From Clostridia bacterium (GTDB lineage: Bacteria > Bacillota_E > RBS10-35 > JAJYVN01), in contig DAHWHV010000232.1 in NCBI GenBank assembly GCA_027335545.1, forward strand, positions 1 to 10,340: DNA of 10,340 nt, in the 5' to 3' direction. Shown here piece by piece: positions 1 to 7,429 of the stretch. The translations under genes and the position numbers were made by a program. Below the pieces are notes generated by a model that saw nothing but the letters and a program-made list of their open reading frames with translations, was not told the origin of the DNA and did not search any database. The first letter of the stretch is position 1, and every line of letters begins with the position of its first letter.

Positions 1-2952
1 GGCGACCTCCGCGCCCCACAGCGGGGGCCGTCTGGGGTGGGAGGGGTCCTCTCCGAGCGAGGCCGCCGCGGCCGGTGGAGGGGATGCGCCGTGCCGCGCC
101 TCCGCCCCCGCCCCGTCCGTGGCCGCCAGCGCCCCGGCCACCGGTCCCAGGCGCAGGACGACCTCCCAGCGGGAGCCTTCCTCGTCGGCCGCACCGCGGA
201 AGGGGATGCCGGCGTGGGCGCCCAGCGCGGGCGCCACGTCCGCGTGCCCCGCCAGGACAGGCAGCAGCCAGTCCGCATAGCAGGCCCCCTCCTCCAGTTC
301 CAGGGTGGGCACCGCGCCCGCCGCCGTGCCGGACAGGGCCTCCGCCAGGGCCACCGCGCCGCCGGCGCGTTCGGCCAGGTGGCGCAGGGTGCCCACGAGG
401 GTGAGGGTCTCACGGGCGCGGGTCATGGCCACGTAAAGGATGCGCAGTTCCTCCGTGCGGGCCTGCTCTTCCCGCCGCGCCGCGACCACCGCGTGTGCCA
501 GGGTCGGCCAGCGCAGGCGCCGCTCCAGGTCCACGCGGCGGGCGCCGACGCCCAGGTCGCGTTGCGCCAGCACGTCAGCGCTGCCCTCCCGTCCGTGGAA
601 GCGTCTCCCCAGCCCGGCCACGATGACCAGAGGGAATTCCAGGCCCTTGCTGCCGTGGATGGACAGCACCCGCACGGCGTCCCCCGCGCCCATGGCCGCC
701 TCGGCCACCGTGCCGCCCCCGCCGTTCTCCAGGTGGGCGATGAGCCGCGCGAGCCCCCAGTGGCGAAAGCGGTCCGCCTCGCGGCAGCGCTCCAGGCACC
801 ACTCCAGGTTGCGGCGCCGCTCGGCGCCGCCGGGCAAGCCGCCGGCCTGCGCCGCGTAGCCGCTGTCGTCCAGCGCGCGCGCCAGCAGTTCGGCCCACTG
901 ACCGCGTCGCGCTTCGGTGCGCCACCTCTCCAGGCGCGCCATGAAGGCCGCGGCCCTTGACGCCAACGCGCCCTCGGCGCCGGCGGCGCAGGCGCGCATG
1001 GCATGCCAGAGCGGGGCCGCCGGCGCGGCCAGCCGCACTTCGGCCAGTTCCGCGGGGGTAAAGCCCCCGAACGGGCCGAGCAGGGTGGCTGCCAGGGGGA
1101 TGTCCTGCTGTGGGTTCTCCAGGGTGCGCCACCAGGCGACCAGGGTGCGCCCCTCCAGGGTACTGGCACGATGCCCCTGGTCGGGAGACCAGCAGGGGAG
1201 GCCCGCCGCCCGCATCGCCTCCACGTAGGCGTGGGCCGTTCCGCCAGGGGCGCGCAGCAGCACCGCCACGTCGCCCGGCCGGGCCGGCCGGTAAGGGGCC
1301 CCGGGTGAGGTGGCGTCCGGGTCGTGCACCAAGGCGTGGTCGAGCCATTCCTTGACTTGGTGGCAGACCTCGGCCGCCTCGCGTTCCAGGGACGTGCTGT
1401 CTTCGTCCACGTCTCCCTCCAGCAGGACGATGCGGACGGGGTCCCCCTCCGCCGAGCCGGCAGCCCGGGGCGTCGTGGAAGCGCCCTGGGCGCGCCCGGG
1501 CAGGGGCGGGTAGTCGGCGCCGGCCTCCATCGGTCGCAGTGCGCTCGCGGGCAACGCCGCCGCCGCCGCGCGGAAGAGGCGGCCGAACACGAAGTTCACG
1601 GCCGCCACGATCGGGCGCCGGCTGCGGAAGTTGTGCGGCAGCTCGATGAGCCGGCCGCCCCCGGCGGCGTAACGGCGCTCGCGCAGCGCGAAGCGCCGCG
1701 GCTCGGCCTGCCGGAAACCGTAGATGCTCTGGCGCGCGTCCCCGACGGCGAAGAGGGCGGCCCCCCGGTCGACCAGCAAGGAGAGCAACTCGTCCTGCAC
1801 GGGGCTCAGATCCTGCGACTCGTCCACCAGCACCTCGGCGTAGCGGGCGGCGACCGCCGCGCCGCCCGGACCGCGCAGTACCTCCAGGCAGCGATGCTCC
1901 AAGTCGTCGAAGTCCAGCGCGCCTGTACGCGCCTTTTCCGCCGCGTACGCGCGCTCCAGGTCGATGGCCAGTTCTACCAGCGGACGCAGGTGGGCGGCCA
2001 CGTCGGCTGCCTCCGCCGCGTGCTCCGCCTCCGGCCGGCCGAACGGGCCGGCGGCCAGGTCCGCCAGGGCGTCCCGGTTGGCCTGGCGCAGGTCGCGCGC
2101 CCGCTCGGCGCCGGCGCGGTCGCCCTCGCCCTCGCGGCTGGCCGCCAACCGGACCAAGGACGCCGAGCGCAGCATCTCCGCCAGGGCGTCCCACGGCCCC
2201 GCCACGGCCGCGAGCAACCGTGCGAACAGGGCGCGGTCCGCCGCCAACGCCGGGCGATACGCCTCCGGGGCGCAGGCCACGGCGCGTTCTGTGCGCGCGC
2301 GGCAGCGCGCCAGACGGCGCCGCACCGTGTCTCTGGCGTCGTCCCAGGCGATCTCCGAGCGCACCGCGCCCGCGAGCCAGGCCTCGGGGTCCGGCATGCT
2401 CTGGGCGTAGGCGCGCAACTCAAGCACCAGGGCGCGCAGGGAGGCGTCCAGCCGGCGGCCGCCATAACGCTCCACCATGTCGACGAAGGCGGCGTCCGCC
2501 GCGGCGTCCATCCCGCGCCCGGCGTAGCGCGCCTCCAGGACGCGATCCAGCGCCTCGGCGAGCAGTACGCGCCCCTCGGCCTCGTCCAGGACGGTGAATG
2601 CGGGATCGGCCCCGACGTCCAGGAAGTGGCGGCGCACCGTGCGCTCGCAGAAACCATGGATCGTGGTGACGTCGGCACGGGGCAGCAGCCAGAGTTGGTC
2701 GTCCAGGCGCGGCGCCGTCGCGGCGGCGCCACGCAGGAACGCGGCCACGCGCCGCCGCATCTCCGCGGCCGCCGCCCGGGTGAAGGTCACCACCAGCAAC
2801 CGGTCGATACTCACCGGCGAAACCGGATCCGTCAGCCGCCCGACCACCCGTGCGGCCAGCACGGCGGTCTTGCCGGACCCGGCGGCCGCCGAGCAGAGCA
2901 CGTGGCCGCAGCGGTCCCGGATCGCGTCGTCCTGCGGGCCCGTCCAGCTCAC
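1..2952 (-). CDS. addA: AddA, helicase-nuclease subunit A (3' part cut by window edge)
   Basis: ATP-dependent 3'-5' DNA helicase subunit of the AddAB complex, which unwinds and resects double-strand ends for RecA loading. The frame is open for 984 codons from a GTG start to the left edge. UvrD/RecB superfamily 1 motifs appear in order: Q-motif region GPQDDAI (residues 5-11), Walker A AAAGSGKT (22-29), VVTFTRAAAAEM (54-65), VTTIHGFC (95-102), ALDFDDLEH (345-353), Walker B VDESQD (376-381), VGDARQSIYGFR (403-414), LPHNFRS (438-444), IHGSKGLEFP (765-774) and LYVAMTRARE (839-848). ENPQQDIPLAATL, in the region between motifs IV and V, is typical of AddA. An Ala/Pro-rich linker near residues 945-975 leads toward the nuclease domain, which lies outside the window. 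The GTG start overlaps the addB stop as GTGA, and a G-rich ribosome site (GGGGGGTGG, 2959-2967) precedes it, so coupled translation is likely. Motif II reads DESQD rather than the common DEYQD, but D, E, Q and D are kept. I read nearly all of the frame by hand and found no frameshift or stop. Confidence 0.96.
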   Translation of the reverse strand, partial: MSWTGPQDDAIRDRCGHVLCSAAAGSGKTAVLAARVVGRLTDPVSPVSIDRLLVVTFTRAAAAEMRRRVAAFLRGAAATAPRLDDQLWLLPRADVTTIHGFCERTVRRHFLDVGADPAFTVLDEAEGRVLLAEALDRVLEARYAGRGMDAAADAAFVDMVERYGGRRLDASLRALVLELRAYAQSMPDPEAWLAGAVRSEIAWDDARDTVRRRLARCRARTERAVACAPEAYRPALAADRALFARLLAAVAGPWDALAEMLRSASLVRLAASREGEGDRAGAERARDLRQANRDALADLAAGPFGRPEAEHAAEAADVAAHLRPLVELAIDLERAYAAEKARTGALDFDDLEHRCLEVLRGPGGAAVAARYAEVLVDESQDLSPVQDELLSLLVDRGAALFAVGDARQSIYGFRQAEPRRFALRERRYAAGGGRLIELPHNFRSRRPIVAAVNFVFGRLFRAAAAALPASALRPMEAGADYPPLPGRAQGASTTPRAAGSAEGDPVRIVLLEGDVDEDSTSLEREAAEVCHQVKEWLDHALVHDPDATSPGAPYRPARPGDVAVLLRAPGGTAHAYVEAMRAAGLPCWSPDQGHRASTLEGRTLVAWWRTLENPQQDIPLAATLLGPFGGFTPAELAEVRLAAPAAPLWHAMRACAAGAEGALASRAAAFMARLERWRTEARRGQWAELLARALDDSGYAAQAGGLPGGAERRRNLEWCLERCREADRFRHWGLARLIAHLENGGGGTVAEAAMGAGDAVRVLSIHGSKGLEFPLVIVAGLGRRFHGREGSADVLAQRDLGVGARRVDLERRLRWPTLAHAVVAARREEQARTEELRILYVAMTRARETLTLVGTLRHLAERAGGAVALAEALSGTAAGAVPTLELEEGACYADWLLPVLAGHADVAPALGAHAGIPFRGAADEEGSRWEVVLRLGPVAGALAATDGAGAEARHGASPPPAAAASLGEDPSHPRRPPLWGAEVA

Positions 2953-5900
2953 CCCGCGCCACCCCCCGGCGCCGCTTCTTCGGCCTCCAGCCGTGCCCAC
3001 GGGTCGCCGCGCCCTGCCCAGCGGTACCGGTCGCCCTGGCCCGGATCGAAGCGGCATACGGCCAGGAAGGGGCAGCGCGCGCACGCGGCCCCGGTGGCGG
3101 GGCGGTGGGGGTGCGCTGCGATCCGTCCCTCCACGACGGCGGCGCGCAACTGGGCGGTCCGCCGCCGCGCGGCCCGCCGCAGCAAGGCAAACTGTCCGCG
3201 CGCGGCGACCGCCGCGCCCTTGTACGGGGCCCCTGTCTTGGTCGTGCGCACGCCGGTGACCGATCCGTCCAATGCGGCCTCGTGCAGAGCCCGCGCCTCC
3301 CGCTCCGCCGGGGCGAGGCCCTGGAGCCGGGGGGGCGGCGCGGCGCGCGCCGCCGGTCCCTCCACCAGAGCGACCTCGTCGCGCACGGGGAAGGTGAAGA
3401 TGCCGCCGGGCACCGCGCCCTCGCCGCGGGCGTCCAGGGCCTGGTCCAGGTAGAGCACGGGCGCCAGGTCCACGCCGTCGGCGAAGGCGTCCAGCCGAAA
3501 GGCCGCGGCGCCCGTCTTGTAGTCGATCACGCGGACGTGGACGATCCCCTCGGCGTCCCGCGCCCCGTCCAACCGGTCGATGGACCCCCGCAGGCCCCCT
3601 CGCAGGGGTACCTCCACGCCCAGCGGCTGATAACGGCCGAGCCCGGCGCGCGCATGAGCGACCATGGTCGCCACGGCGCGCCGCAGGTCGCGCCCGGCCG
3701 CGCGCAGGAGGTGGGCGCCGCGCGCGCTGCCCGGGGGCAACTGGTCGAGCACCCGCCGCGCCTCCCGCCGCAGAGCGTCCTCGCAGTAGCCGCCGACCTC
3801 CGCCTCCGTGAGGTCTGCCCAGTCCCGCCCCTGCCGCAGCAGGCCCTCGACCACGGCGGCCAGCGCGGCGTGCAGCATCACGCCCAGGTCGCTCGGCTCC
3901 ACCCGTGCCTCTTGCCGCTCGCGCAGCCGGAGGCCGTAACGCCCGAAGTGCTGGAACGGGCACGTCGCCATCGTCTCCAGGCGCGTGGGGCTGAAGTGGG
4001 TGGCGTACAGGCGCGCCGCCAACTCGGGCGGCAGCAAGGGCGGCTCCGGGGGGAGGAGCGCGGCGAGTACGGGCTGGGCGAGGCGGATGCGCTCGGGATC
4101 GGCACACAGCCAGGCGGCGGCAGCTCGCCAGGCGGGGGTGTCCTCGCCGACGCGCTGGCGCAGCGCGACCTCGCCGGCCAGGGCGCAGACGCCGGTCCGC
4201 GCGCTGGGCCCTTCGGCGGGTCCCCACTCCGCCGCGCCCGGGACGGCCGCGCGCACGCGCAGGAGCAGGTCGGCGGGGCCGGCCGCGGCGGGGTAGCTGA
4301 GGTAGAGGCGCTCCGAGGCGCGCGTCAGGGCGACATACGCCAGGAAGCGCTCGTGCATCCAACGCTCCGCCGAGGTTGGCGCCAGGTCCGCGCCTTTCTG
4401 CCGCAGGGCGATCCGGTCCGCGTCGCCCAGCAGGGCGCCCTCGCGCGGCGCTGGGGGGAAACGGCCATCCCCCACCCCAAGGACGAAGGCCACCCGGATG
4501 TCGGGATGCCGGCTGCGCGCCACCCCGCCGCAGAGCACCTGGTCGAGCCCGGGGGGTACCAGGCCCACGGTCAGGTCCTCCAGACCCGACTGCAGGGCCG
4601 CGCTCCACTCGGCGGGCGGCACGCGCTCTTCGCCCAGGGCGAGCGCCATCTCGTCGAGGACGGCCACCACCGCGTCCCAGCACTGGCGGTGCCAGGCCGC
4701 GAGGTCAAAGGCGCCGGCCCGCTCGGCCTCACGCATCCACTGCGCCACCCGGGCGGGGGCGCCGAGTTCCTCCAGGAAGCGGTAGCAGGCCAGCGCCGCC
4801 GCGCGCGCGGAGCCCGCCGTTGCCAACGCGCGCTGCAGGATCCGCAGCGGCGGGGCCATCCGCTGGCGCGCCGCATCCCCATCCGCTGGCGGCGCCCCGG
4901 GCCGCTGCGCCGCGGCAGGGCCCTGGGCGCCGCAGGCGTCCGCCGCCGCCCCCGGCCCAGCGGTGTCTGGCCCGGGAGCGGTTCGCGCCGGCGGTGCCAG
5001 CGGCCGTGCGCTGTACCAGTCCGTCCCCGAGAGCCCGCGGCCCACGGCCAGCAGGTCCAGGGCGTCGGCCTCCGCGCGGTCGAGGCCGCAGAGGTCGGTC
5101 TGCAGAAAGCTCCGAACCGCGGCGGTTGACCATTCGCTGGCAGCGACGCTGACAGCGGCGAGCAGGGTCTGCGCCACCGGGTGGCGCCCGGCCGGGCGCC
5201 GCCTGTCGACGAAGAGCGGGATCCCCCGGCGCGCGCATGCCGTGGACAGCAGGTCGTGGTACGCGTCGAGGTCATGCAGGATCACGGCGATCTCGCGGTA
5301 ACGGTAGCCCTCCAGCCGGCAGAGCCGGTCGATCTGCTCCGCGCAGGCCTCCGCCTCGGCCCGTGGGTCCCGGGCGCCGTGGAGGAAGACGCCGGGGCGT
5401 GCCGTCCCCTCCGGCTTGGGGCGCGGTACCTCGGCGGGCTCCCTTCGCCACAGCCCCGCCTCCAGCGCCGCCAGGTCCGGGCTTGCGGCGAAGCGCGGGG
5501 GGGGGCTGCCGCGGAGCCGCTCGACCTCGGGCGCGCCCAGCCCCACCCGGCGGGCCAAGAGGCTGAGCCGCTGCAGGGTCGAGCGGGTGGGCGCGAACGG
5601 GTGCAGGGGATCGCCGCGATCCACTGGCGTGGTGGGCGGCAGGTCCTCGTCCGGGTCCAGGCAGAGCGCGACGTGCAGGCGGGCGCCGGCCCGCAGCCAG
5701 GCAGCCAGTAGTTCCTCCTCCTGTGGGGTAAACCCAGCGAAACCGTCCACCCAGCAGACGGCGCGCGCGAACAGCGAGCCCGGCAGGGCCGCGGCGGCGG
5801 CCGCCAGGTCCGAACCGGGGTCGCGCACCCGGTCGCCCAGGAGCCGCCGGTACGCCTCCCATACCGCCGCCAGGTCCGTTAGGCGCGCCGCGGTGTCGCG

Positions 5901-6347
5901 CGGCAACTCGGCGGCCAGCGTGCGCAGCCCGGCCGGGGTGAGTCGGTAGGCCGCGAACTCTTGCAACTGACCGGCCACGGCCTCGGCGAAGCCGGGGCGA
6001 TCGGCGCTGGCCGCGAAGACGGCGAGGCGCGGGCGGAGCCCGCGCAAGGCGGCGCGCAGCGCCATACGCCGCCCCGCGGGGCCCAGACGCGGCTGGGCGG
6101 CGTCGCCCGTCTCGGCGAGCACGGCGTACGCGAGACGGTGGAACGAGAGTACCTGCAGACGGGCCAGCGCCTGGCCGTCGGGGTGGCGGTCGAGCAAAGC
6201 CCGCTCCAACTGGAAGGTGGCCTGCTCGGGAGCAAGCAGCACCAGCGGGGGGCCGTCCGGGCCGTCTGCACGCAGGGCGCGGAGGGACTCGCGCAGGCAG
6301 GCCTCGGTCTTCCCCGTGCCCGCGCGTCCCAGCAGAAACCGCAACAC
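2949..6347 (-). CDS. addB: AddB, helicase-nuclease subunit B with Fe-S cluster
   Basis: Second subunit of AddAB. In studied Gram-positive homologues its helicase fold is catalytically degenerate and recognises Chi, while its nuclease domain cuts the 5'-ended strand. The product is 1132 residues, close to the usual AddB length. Visible features are Walker A GRAGTGKT (7-14), a UvrD-like motif VI YVALTRA (671-677), the nuclease-domain LGVMLHAAL with His826, GSIDRLD (921-927) and the catalytic IDYKTG (Asp942, Lys944). Cys796 and the C-x2-C-x5-C group Cys1089/1092/1098 match the four iron-sulfur ligands known in Bacillus AddB. The GTG at 6347 is chosen because the family begins right before the Walker A (MLRFLLGRAGTGKT) and GGGGGGAG (6356-6363) sits 8 bases upstream. 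The frame stays open to about 6677, but that extension is Arg/Pro/Gly-rich and unlike AddB. An Ala/Pro-rich insertion occupies roughly residues 448-497. First gene of the addB-addA operon. Confidence 0.96.
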   Translation of the reverse strand: MLRFLLGRAGTGKTEACLRESLRALRADGPDGPPLVLLAPEQATFQLERALLDRHPDGQALARLQVLSFHRLAYAVLAETGDAAQPRLGPAGRRMALRAALRGLRPRLAVFAASADRPGFAEAVAGQLQEFAAYRLTPAGLRTLAAELPRDTAARLTDLAAVWEAYRRLLGDRVRDPGSDLAAAAAALPGSLFARAVCWVDGFAGFTPQEEELLAAWLRAGARLHVALCLDPDEDLPPTTPVDRGDPLHPFAPTRSTLQRLSLLARRVGLGAPEVERLRGSPPPRFAASPDLAALEAGLWRREPAEVPRPKPEGTARPGVFLHGARDPRAEAEACAEQIDRLCRLEGYRYREIAVILHDLDAYHDLLSTACARRGIPLFVDRRRPAGRHPVAQTLLAAVSVAASEWSTAAVRSFLQTDLCGLDRAEADALDLLAVGRGLSGTDWYSARPLAPPARTAPGPDTAGPGAAADACGAQGPAAAQRPGAPPADGDAARQRMAPPLRILQRALATAGSARAAALACYRFLEELGAPARVAQWMREAERAGAFDLAAWHRQCWDAVVAVLDEMALALGEERVPPAEWSAALQSGLEDLTVGLVPPGLDQVLCGGVARSRHPDIRVAFVLGVGDGRFPPAPREGALLGDADRIALRQKGADLAPTSAERWMHERFLAYVALTRASERLYLSYPAAAGPADLLLRVRAAVPGAAEWGPAEGPSARTGVCALAGEVALRQRVGEDTPAWRAAAAWLCADPERIRLAQPVLAALLPPEPPLLPPELAARLYATHFSPTRLETMATCPFQHFGRYGLRLRERQEARVEPSDLGVMLHAALAAVVEGLLRQGRDWADLTEAEVGGYCEDALRREARRVLDQLPPGSARGAHLLRAAGRDLRRAVATMVAHARAGLGRYQPLGVEVPLRGGLRGSIDRLDGARDAEGIVHVRVIDYKTGAAAFRLDAFADGVDLAPVLYLDQALDARGEGAVPGGIFTFPVRDEVALVEGPAARAAPPPRLQGLAPAEREARALHEAALDGSVTGVRTTKTGAPYKGAAVAARGQFALLRRAARRRTAQLRAAVVEGRIAAHPHRPATGAACARCPFLAVCRFDPGQGDRYRWAGRGDPWARLEAEEAAPGGGAG

Positions 6348-6355
6348 CGGCCCCG

Positions 6356-6363
6356 CTCCCCCC
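6356..6363 (-). promoter_or_regulatory. Ribosome binding site of addB
   Basis: GGGGGGAG on the minus strand ends 8 bases before the GTG at 6347. It decides the addB start, because the frame is open far upstream and has no other well-placed start next to the Walker A segment. Confidence 0.6.
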
Positions 6364-6391
6364 AGATGTGCTTGGCAACCCCGGCTCGGGC

Positions 6392-6417
6392 CGGGGGCGA
6401 TCCGGCGAGCGCCCCCG
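6392..6417. repeat. 8-bp inverted repeat in addB upstream region
   Basis: CGGGGGCG (6392-6399) pairs with CGCCCCCG (6410-6417) around a 10-base loop. It lies about 45-70 bases upstream of the addB start, so it would fall in the addB leader if transcription begins further upstream. Function unknown; short GC-only stems are common by chance in such DNA. Confidence 0.4.
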
Positions 6418-6542
6418 CTGGCCCTCCGCGTAGGGCGGCGTGGCCCGGGGCGGAGGGGGCCGCCCCGACGGCTCTTGCGCGCGCGGGGGGTGGGGATGGG
6501 GGCTCGGCGCACCCGCATGCCGCGGGCGGGCGGTCTGCCCCG

Positions 6543-6576
6543 CGTGGCGGGGGCGGCGCCCCCGTCCCCCGCCACG
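6543..6576. repeat. 11-bp perfect inverted repeat upstream of addB
   Basis: CGTGGCGGGGG (6543-6553) is perfectly complementary to CCCCCGCCACG (6566-6576) across a 12-base loop. A competing hairpin uses part of the same left arm: GGGGGC (6549-6554) with GCCCCC (6558-6563). The two folds exclude each other. It lies about 200 bases upstream of addB. There is no T-run on either side, so it is not a standard terminator. Confidence 0.6.
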
Positions 6577-6727
6577 GCCCGCCTCGGAAACGCGCTAACC
6601 CCCGCAGGGCCGTCGTCCCGTTGCGCGGGGTGAACACGGTGTGGGGCGGTCGTTGGTGGCGTTAGCCTACCGTGCAATCAGGCTTCGGTCGCGATGCCCC
6701 CACAGGTGGGATGCGGTCATCTGCGAG

Positions 6728-6744
6728 CACCACCGCGGGTGGTG
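6728..6744. repeat. 7-bp inverted repeat with 3-base loop
   Basis: CACCACC (6728-6734) and GGTGGTG (6738-6744) form a perfect hairpin around GCG. It sits in the AT-richer island of the spacer, where an operator or promoter would be expected. A second small perfect repeat, ACTAC-A-GTAGT (6763-6773), follows 18 bases later. Confidence 0.45.
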
Positions 6745-6842
6745 GATGAACGCGTAACCCTGACTACAGTAGTACGCGCCCGTCGAAATGATCCTGGTTT
6801 TCGCGATGGGGCGGCCCGTCGCCTTGGCCCCCAGGACCCGGC

Positions 6843-6874
6843 CCCGCGGCGCGACCCCCCCCTCGCGCCGCGGG
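6843..6874. repeat. 12-bp perfect inverted repeat with C8 loop
   Basis: CCCGCGGCGCGA (6843-6854) is perfectly complementary to TCGCGCCGCGGG (6863-6874). The loop is a run of eight C residues on the plus strand. This is the strongest stem found in the window outside coding sequence. No T-run follows on either strand, so a Rho-independent terminator is unlikely. Role unknown. Confidence 0.65.
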
Positions 6875-6925
6875 ATGCTTACCCGCCCGCAGCGTCCGCC
6901 TGACACTGCGAGATTCAGCATGATT

Positions 6926-6965
6926 GACCGCGCCCGTACCGACCGCGCCCGTACCGACCGCGCCC
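6926..6965. repeat. 15-bp tandem repeat, 2.7 copies
   Basis: The unit GACCGCGCCCGTACC occurs exactly at 6926-6940 and 6941-6955, and its first 10 bases recur at 6956-6965. The period is a multiple of three, so any frame would read it as a five-residue repeat. It lies directly before the bulged hairpin at 6979-7007. Confidence 0.85.
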
Positions 6966-6978
6966 TGGTGAACTGAGC

Positions 6979-7007
6979 GCTCGGATACGTGGTCGTAAAC
7001 CACGAGC
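6979..7007. repeat. Two-part stem-loop (bulged hairpin)
   Basis: An outer arm GCTC (6979-6982) pairs with GAGC (7004-7007). An inner arm GTGGT (6989-6993) pairs with ACCAC (6999-7003) around the loop CGTAA. The six bases 6983-6988 bulge on one side. It could be a protein binding site or part of a structured transcript. It is too short to be a recognised RNA gene. Confidence 0.4.
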
Positions 7008-7104
7008 CACACCTGTCCGCGCGGGTTTCCCACTCCCCGGCCCAAGACCGGCGGCGGGGAAGGGTGGCGGCACAGGGGGACCGCCCGTCCACCACGCCCG
7101 GCGT

Positions 7105-7123
7105 CGAGCCTGCCGCCGGCTCG
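7105..7123. repeat. 6-bp inverted repeat
   Basis: CGAGCC (7105-7110) and GGCTCG (7118-7123) form a perfect short hairpin with a 7-base loop. A stem this short may be chance in sequence of this composition. Confidence 0.3.
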
Positions 7124-7304
7124 CGCATTCCCGACGCGCCGCGGCGCCCGCACCCCAAAGGGGCCCCGCCTGCGGCACCTAGCCTACACGAGCCTGCACT
7201 CGGCGCAAGGGCGGCCCGCGCCGCTGGCGGACGGACGCAGGATGCCGTGGTCGGTGACGATGTGTGCGCCATCGTTCGTCCCCAAGCCCCCCTGGGGGAG
7301 GGAC

Positions 7305-7327
7305 TCCACCCTGACCACCGGGGTGGA
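7305..7327. repeat. 7-bp inverted repeat upstream of permease gene
   Basis: TCCACCC (7305-7311) pairs perfectly with GGGTGGA (7321-7327) over a 9-base loop, about 100 bases before the permease start. A C6-T-G5 near-palindrome (7287-7298) lies just upstream. Either could be an operator or leader structure; no T-run follows. Confidence 0.4.
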
Positions 7328-7429
7328 AGGCCTGGATCCGCGCCCGCCGAAGGTGGGGAGCGAACACCACGCCACTCCCGCACGGGGATGCGGAACGAGC
7401 GTGGGGGCGTGGCGGCGGGGGCGGGCACC

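Larger units (their letters stand above)
6348..7429. other. Long divergent spacer between addB and the permease gene
   Basis: About 1.08 kb with no recognisable gene on either strand. It separates two outward-pointing genes and so should contain both promoters. Several frames are open across it because of high GC, but their translations are Arg/Pro/Gly-rich and unlike known proteins. The content is uneven: 6348-6660 and roughly 7020-7430 are extremely GC-rich, whereas 6661-6800 is about 60% GC by hand count. Perfect inverted repeats and a 15-bp tandem repeat lie in it and are listed separately. I looked for tRNA, tmRNA, SRP RNA and RNase P signatures by eye and saw none, and I could not pick a convincing -35/-10 pair. 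Confidence 0.75.

Noticed and set aside
575..2194. Minus-strand ORF of 539 codons inside addA
   Set aside because: It is a shifted frame of addA. It is Arg/Gly-rich and has no helicase motif, whereas the true frame carries motifs throughout.
1324..5129. Long plus-strand ORFs of about 709 and 759 codons across addA and addB
   Set aside because: They are antisense shadows. High GC removes stops in several frames. Their translations are Arg/Gly/Ala-rich without motifs, while the opposite strand shows complete AddA and AddB motifs.
6348..6677. N-terminal extension of AddB to an ATG at 6677
   Set aside because: The extra 110 residues are Arg/Pro/Gly-rich, do not resemble AddB, and lie upstream of a well-placed ribosome site for the GTG at 6347.
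6843..6874. 12-bp hairpin as a Rho-independent terminator
   Set aside because: No T-run follows on either strand, and no gene is known to end toward it from either side.
7034..7070. Possible cobalamin riboswitch or terminator-like fold around CCGG-CCCAAGA-CCGG
   Set aside because: The conserved B12-box sequence is absent, the stem is only 4 bp with partial flanking pairing, and no T-run follows.
7179..7375. Two overlapping 63-codon minus-strand ORFs before the permease
   Set aside because: They overlap each other in different frames, have no visible ribosome site and no recognisable motif.
6977..7429. N-terminal extension of the permease
   Set aside because: The frame is open back to 6977, but the added residues are polar and low complexity and would bury the first membrane segment about 150 residues into the protein. 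That is unusual for this family.
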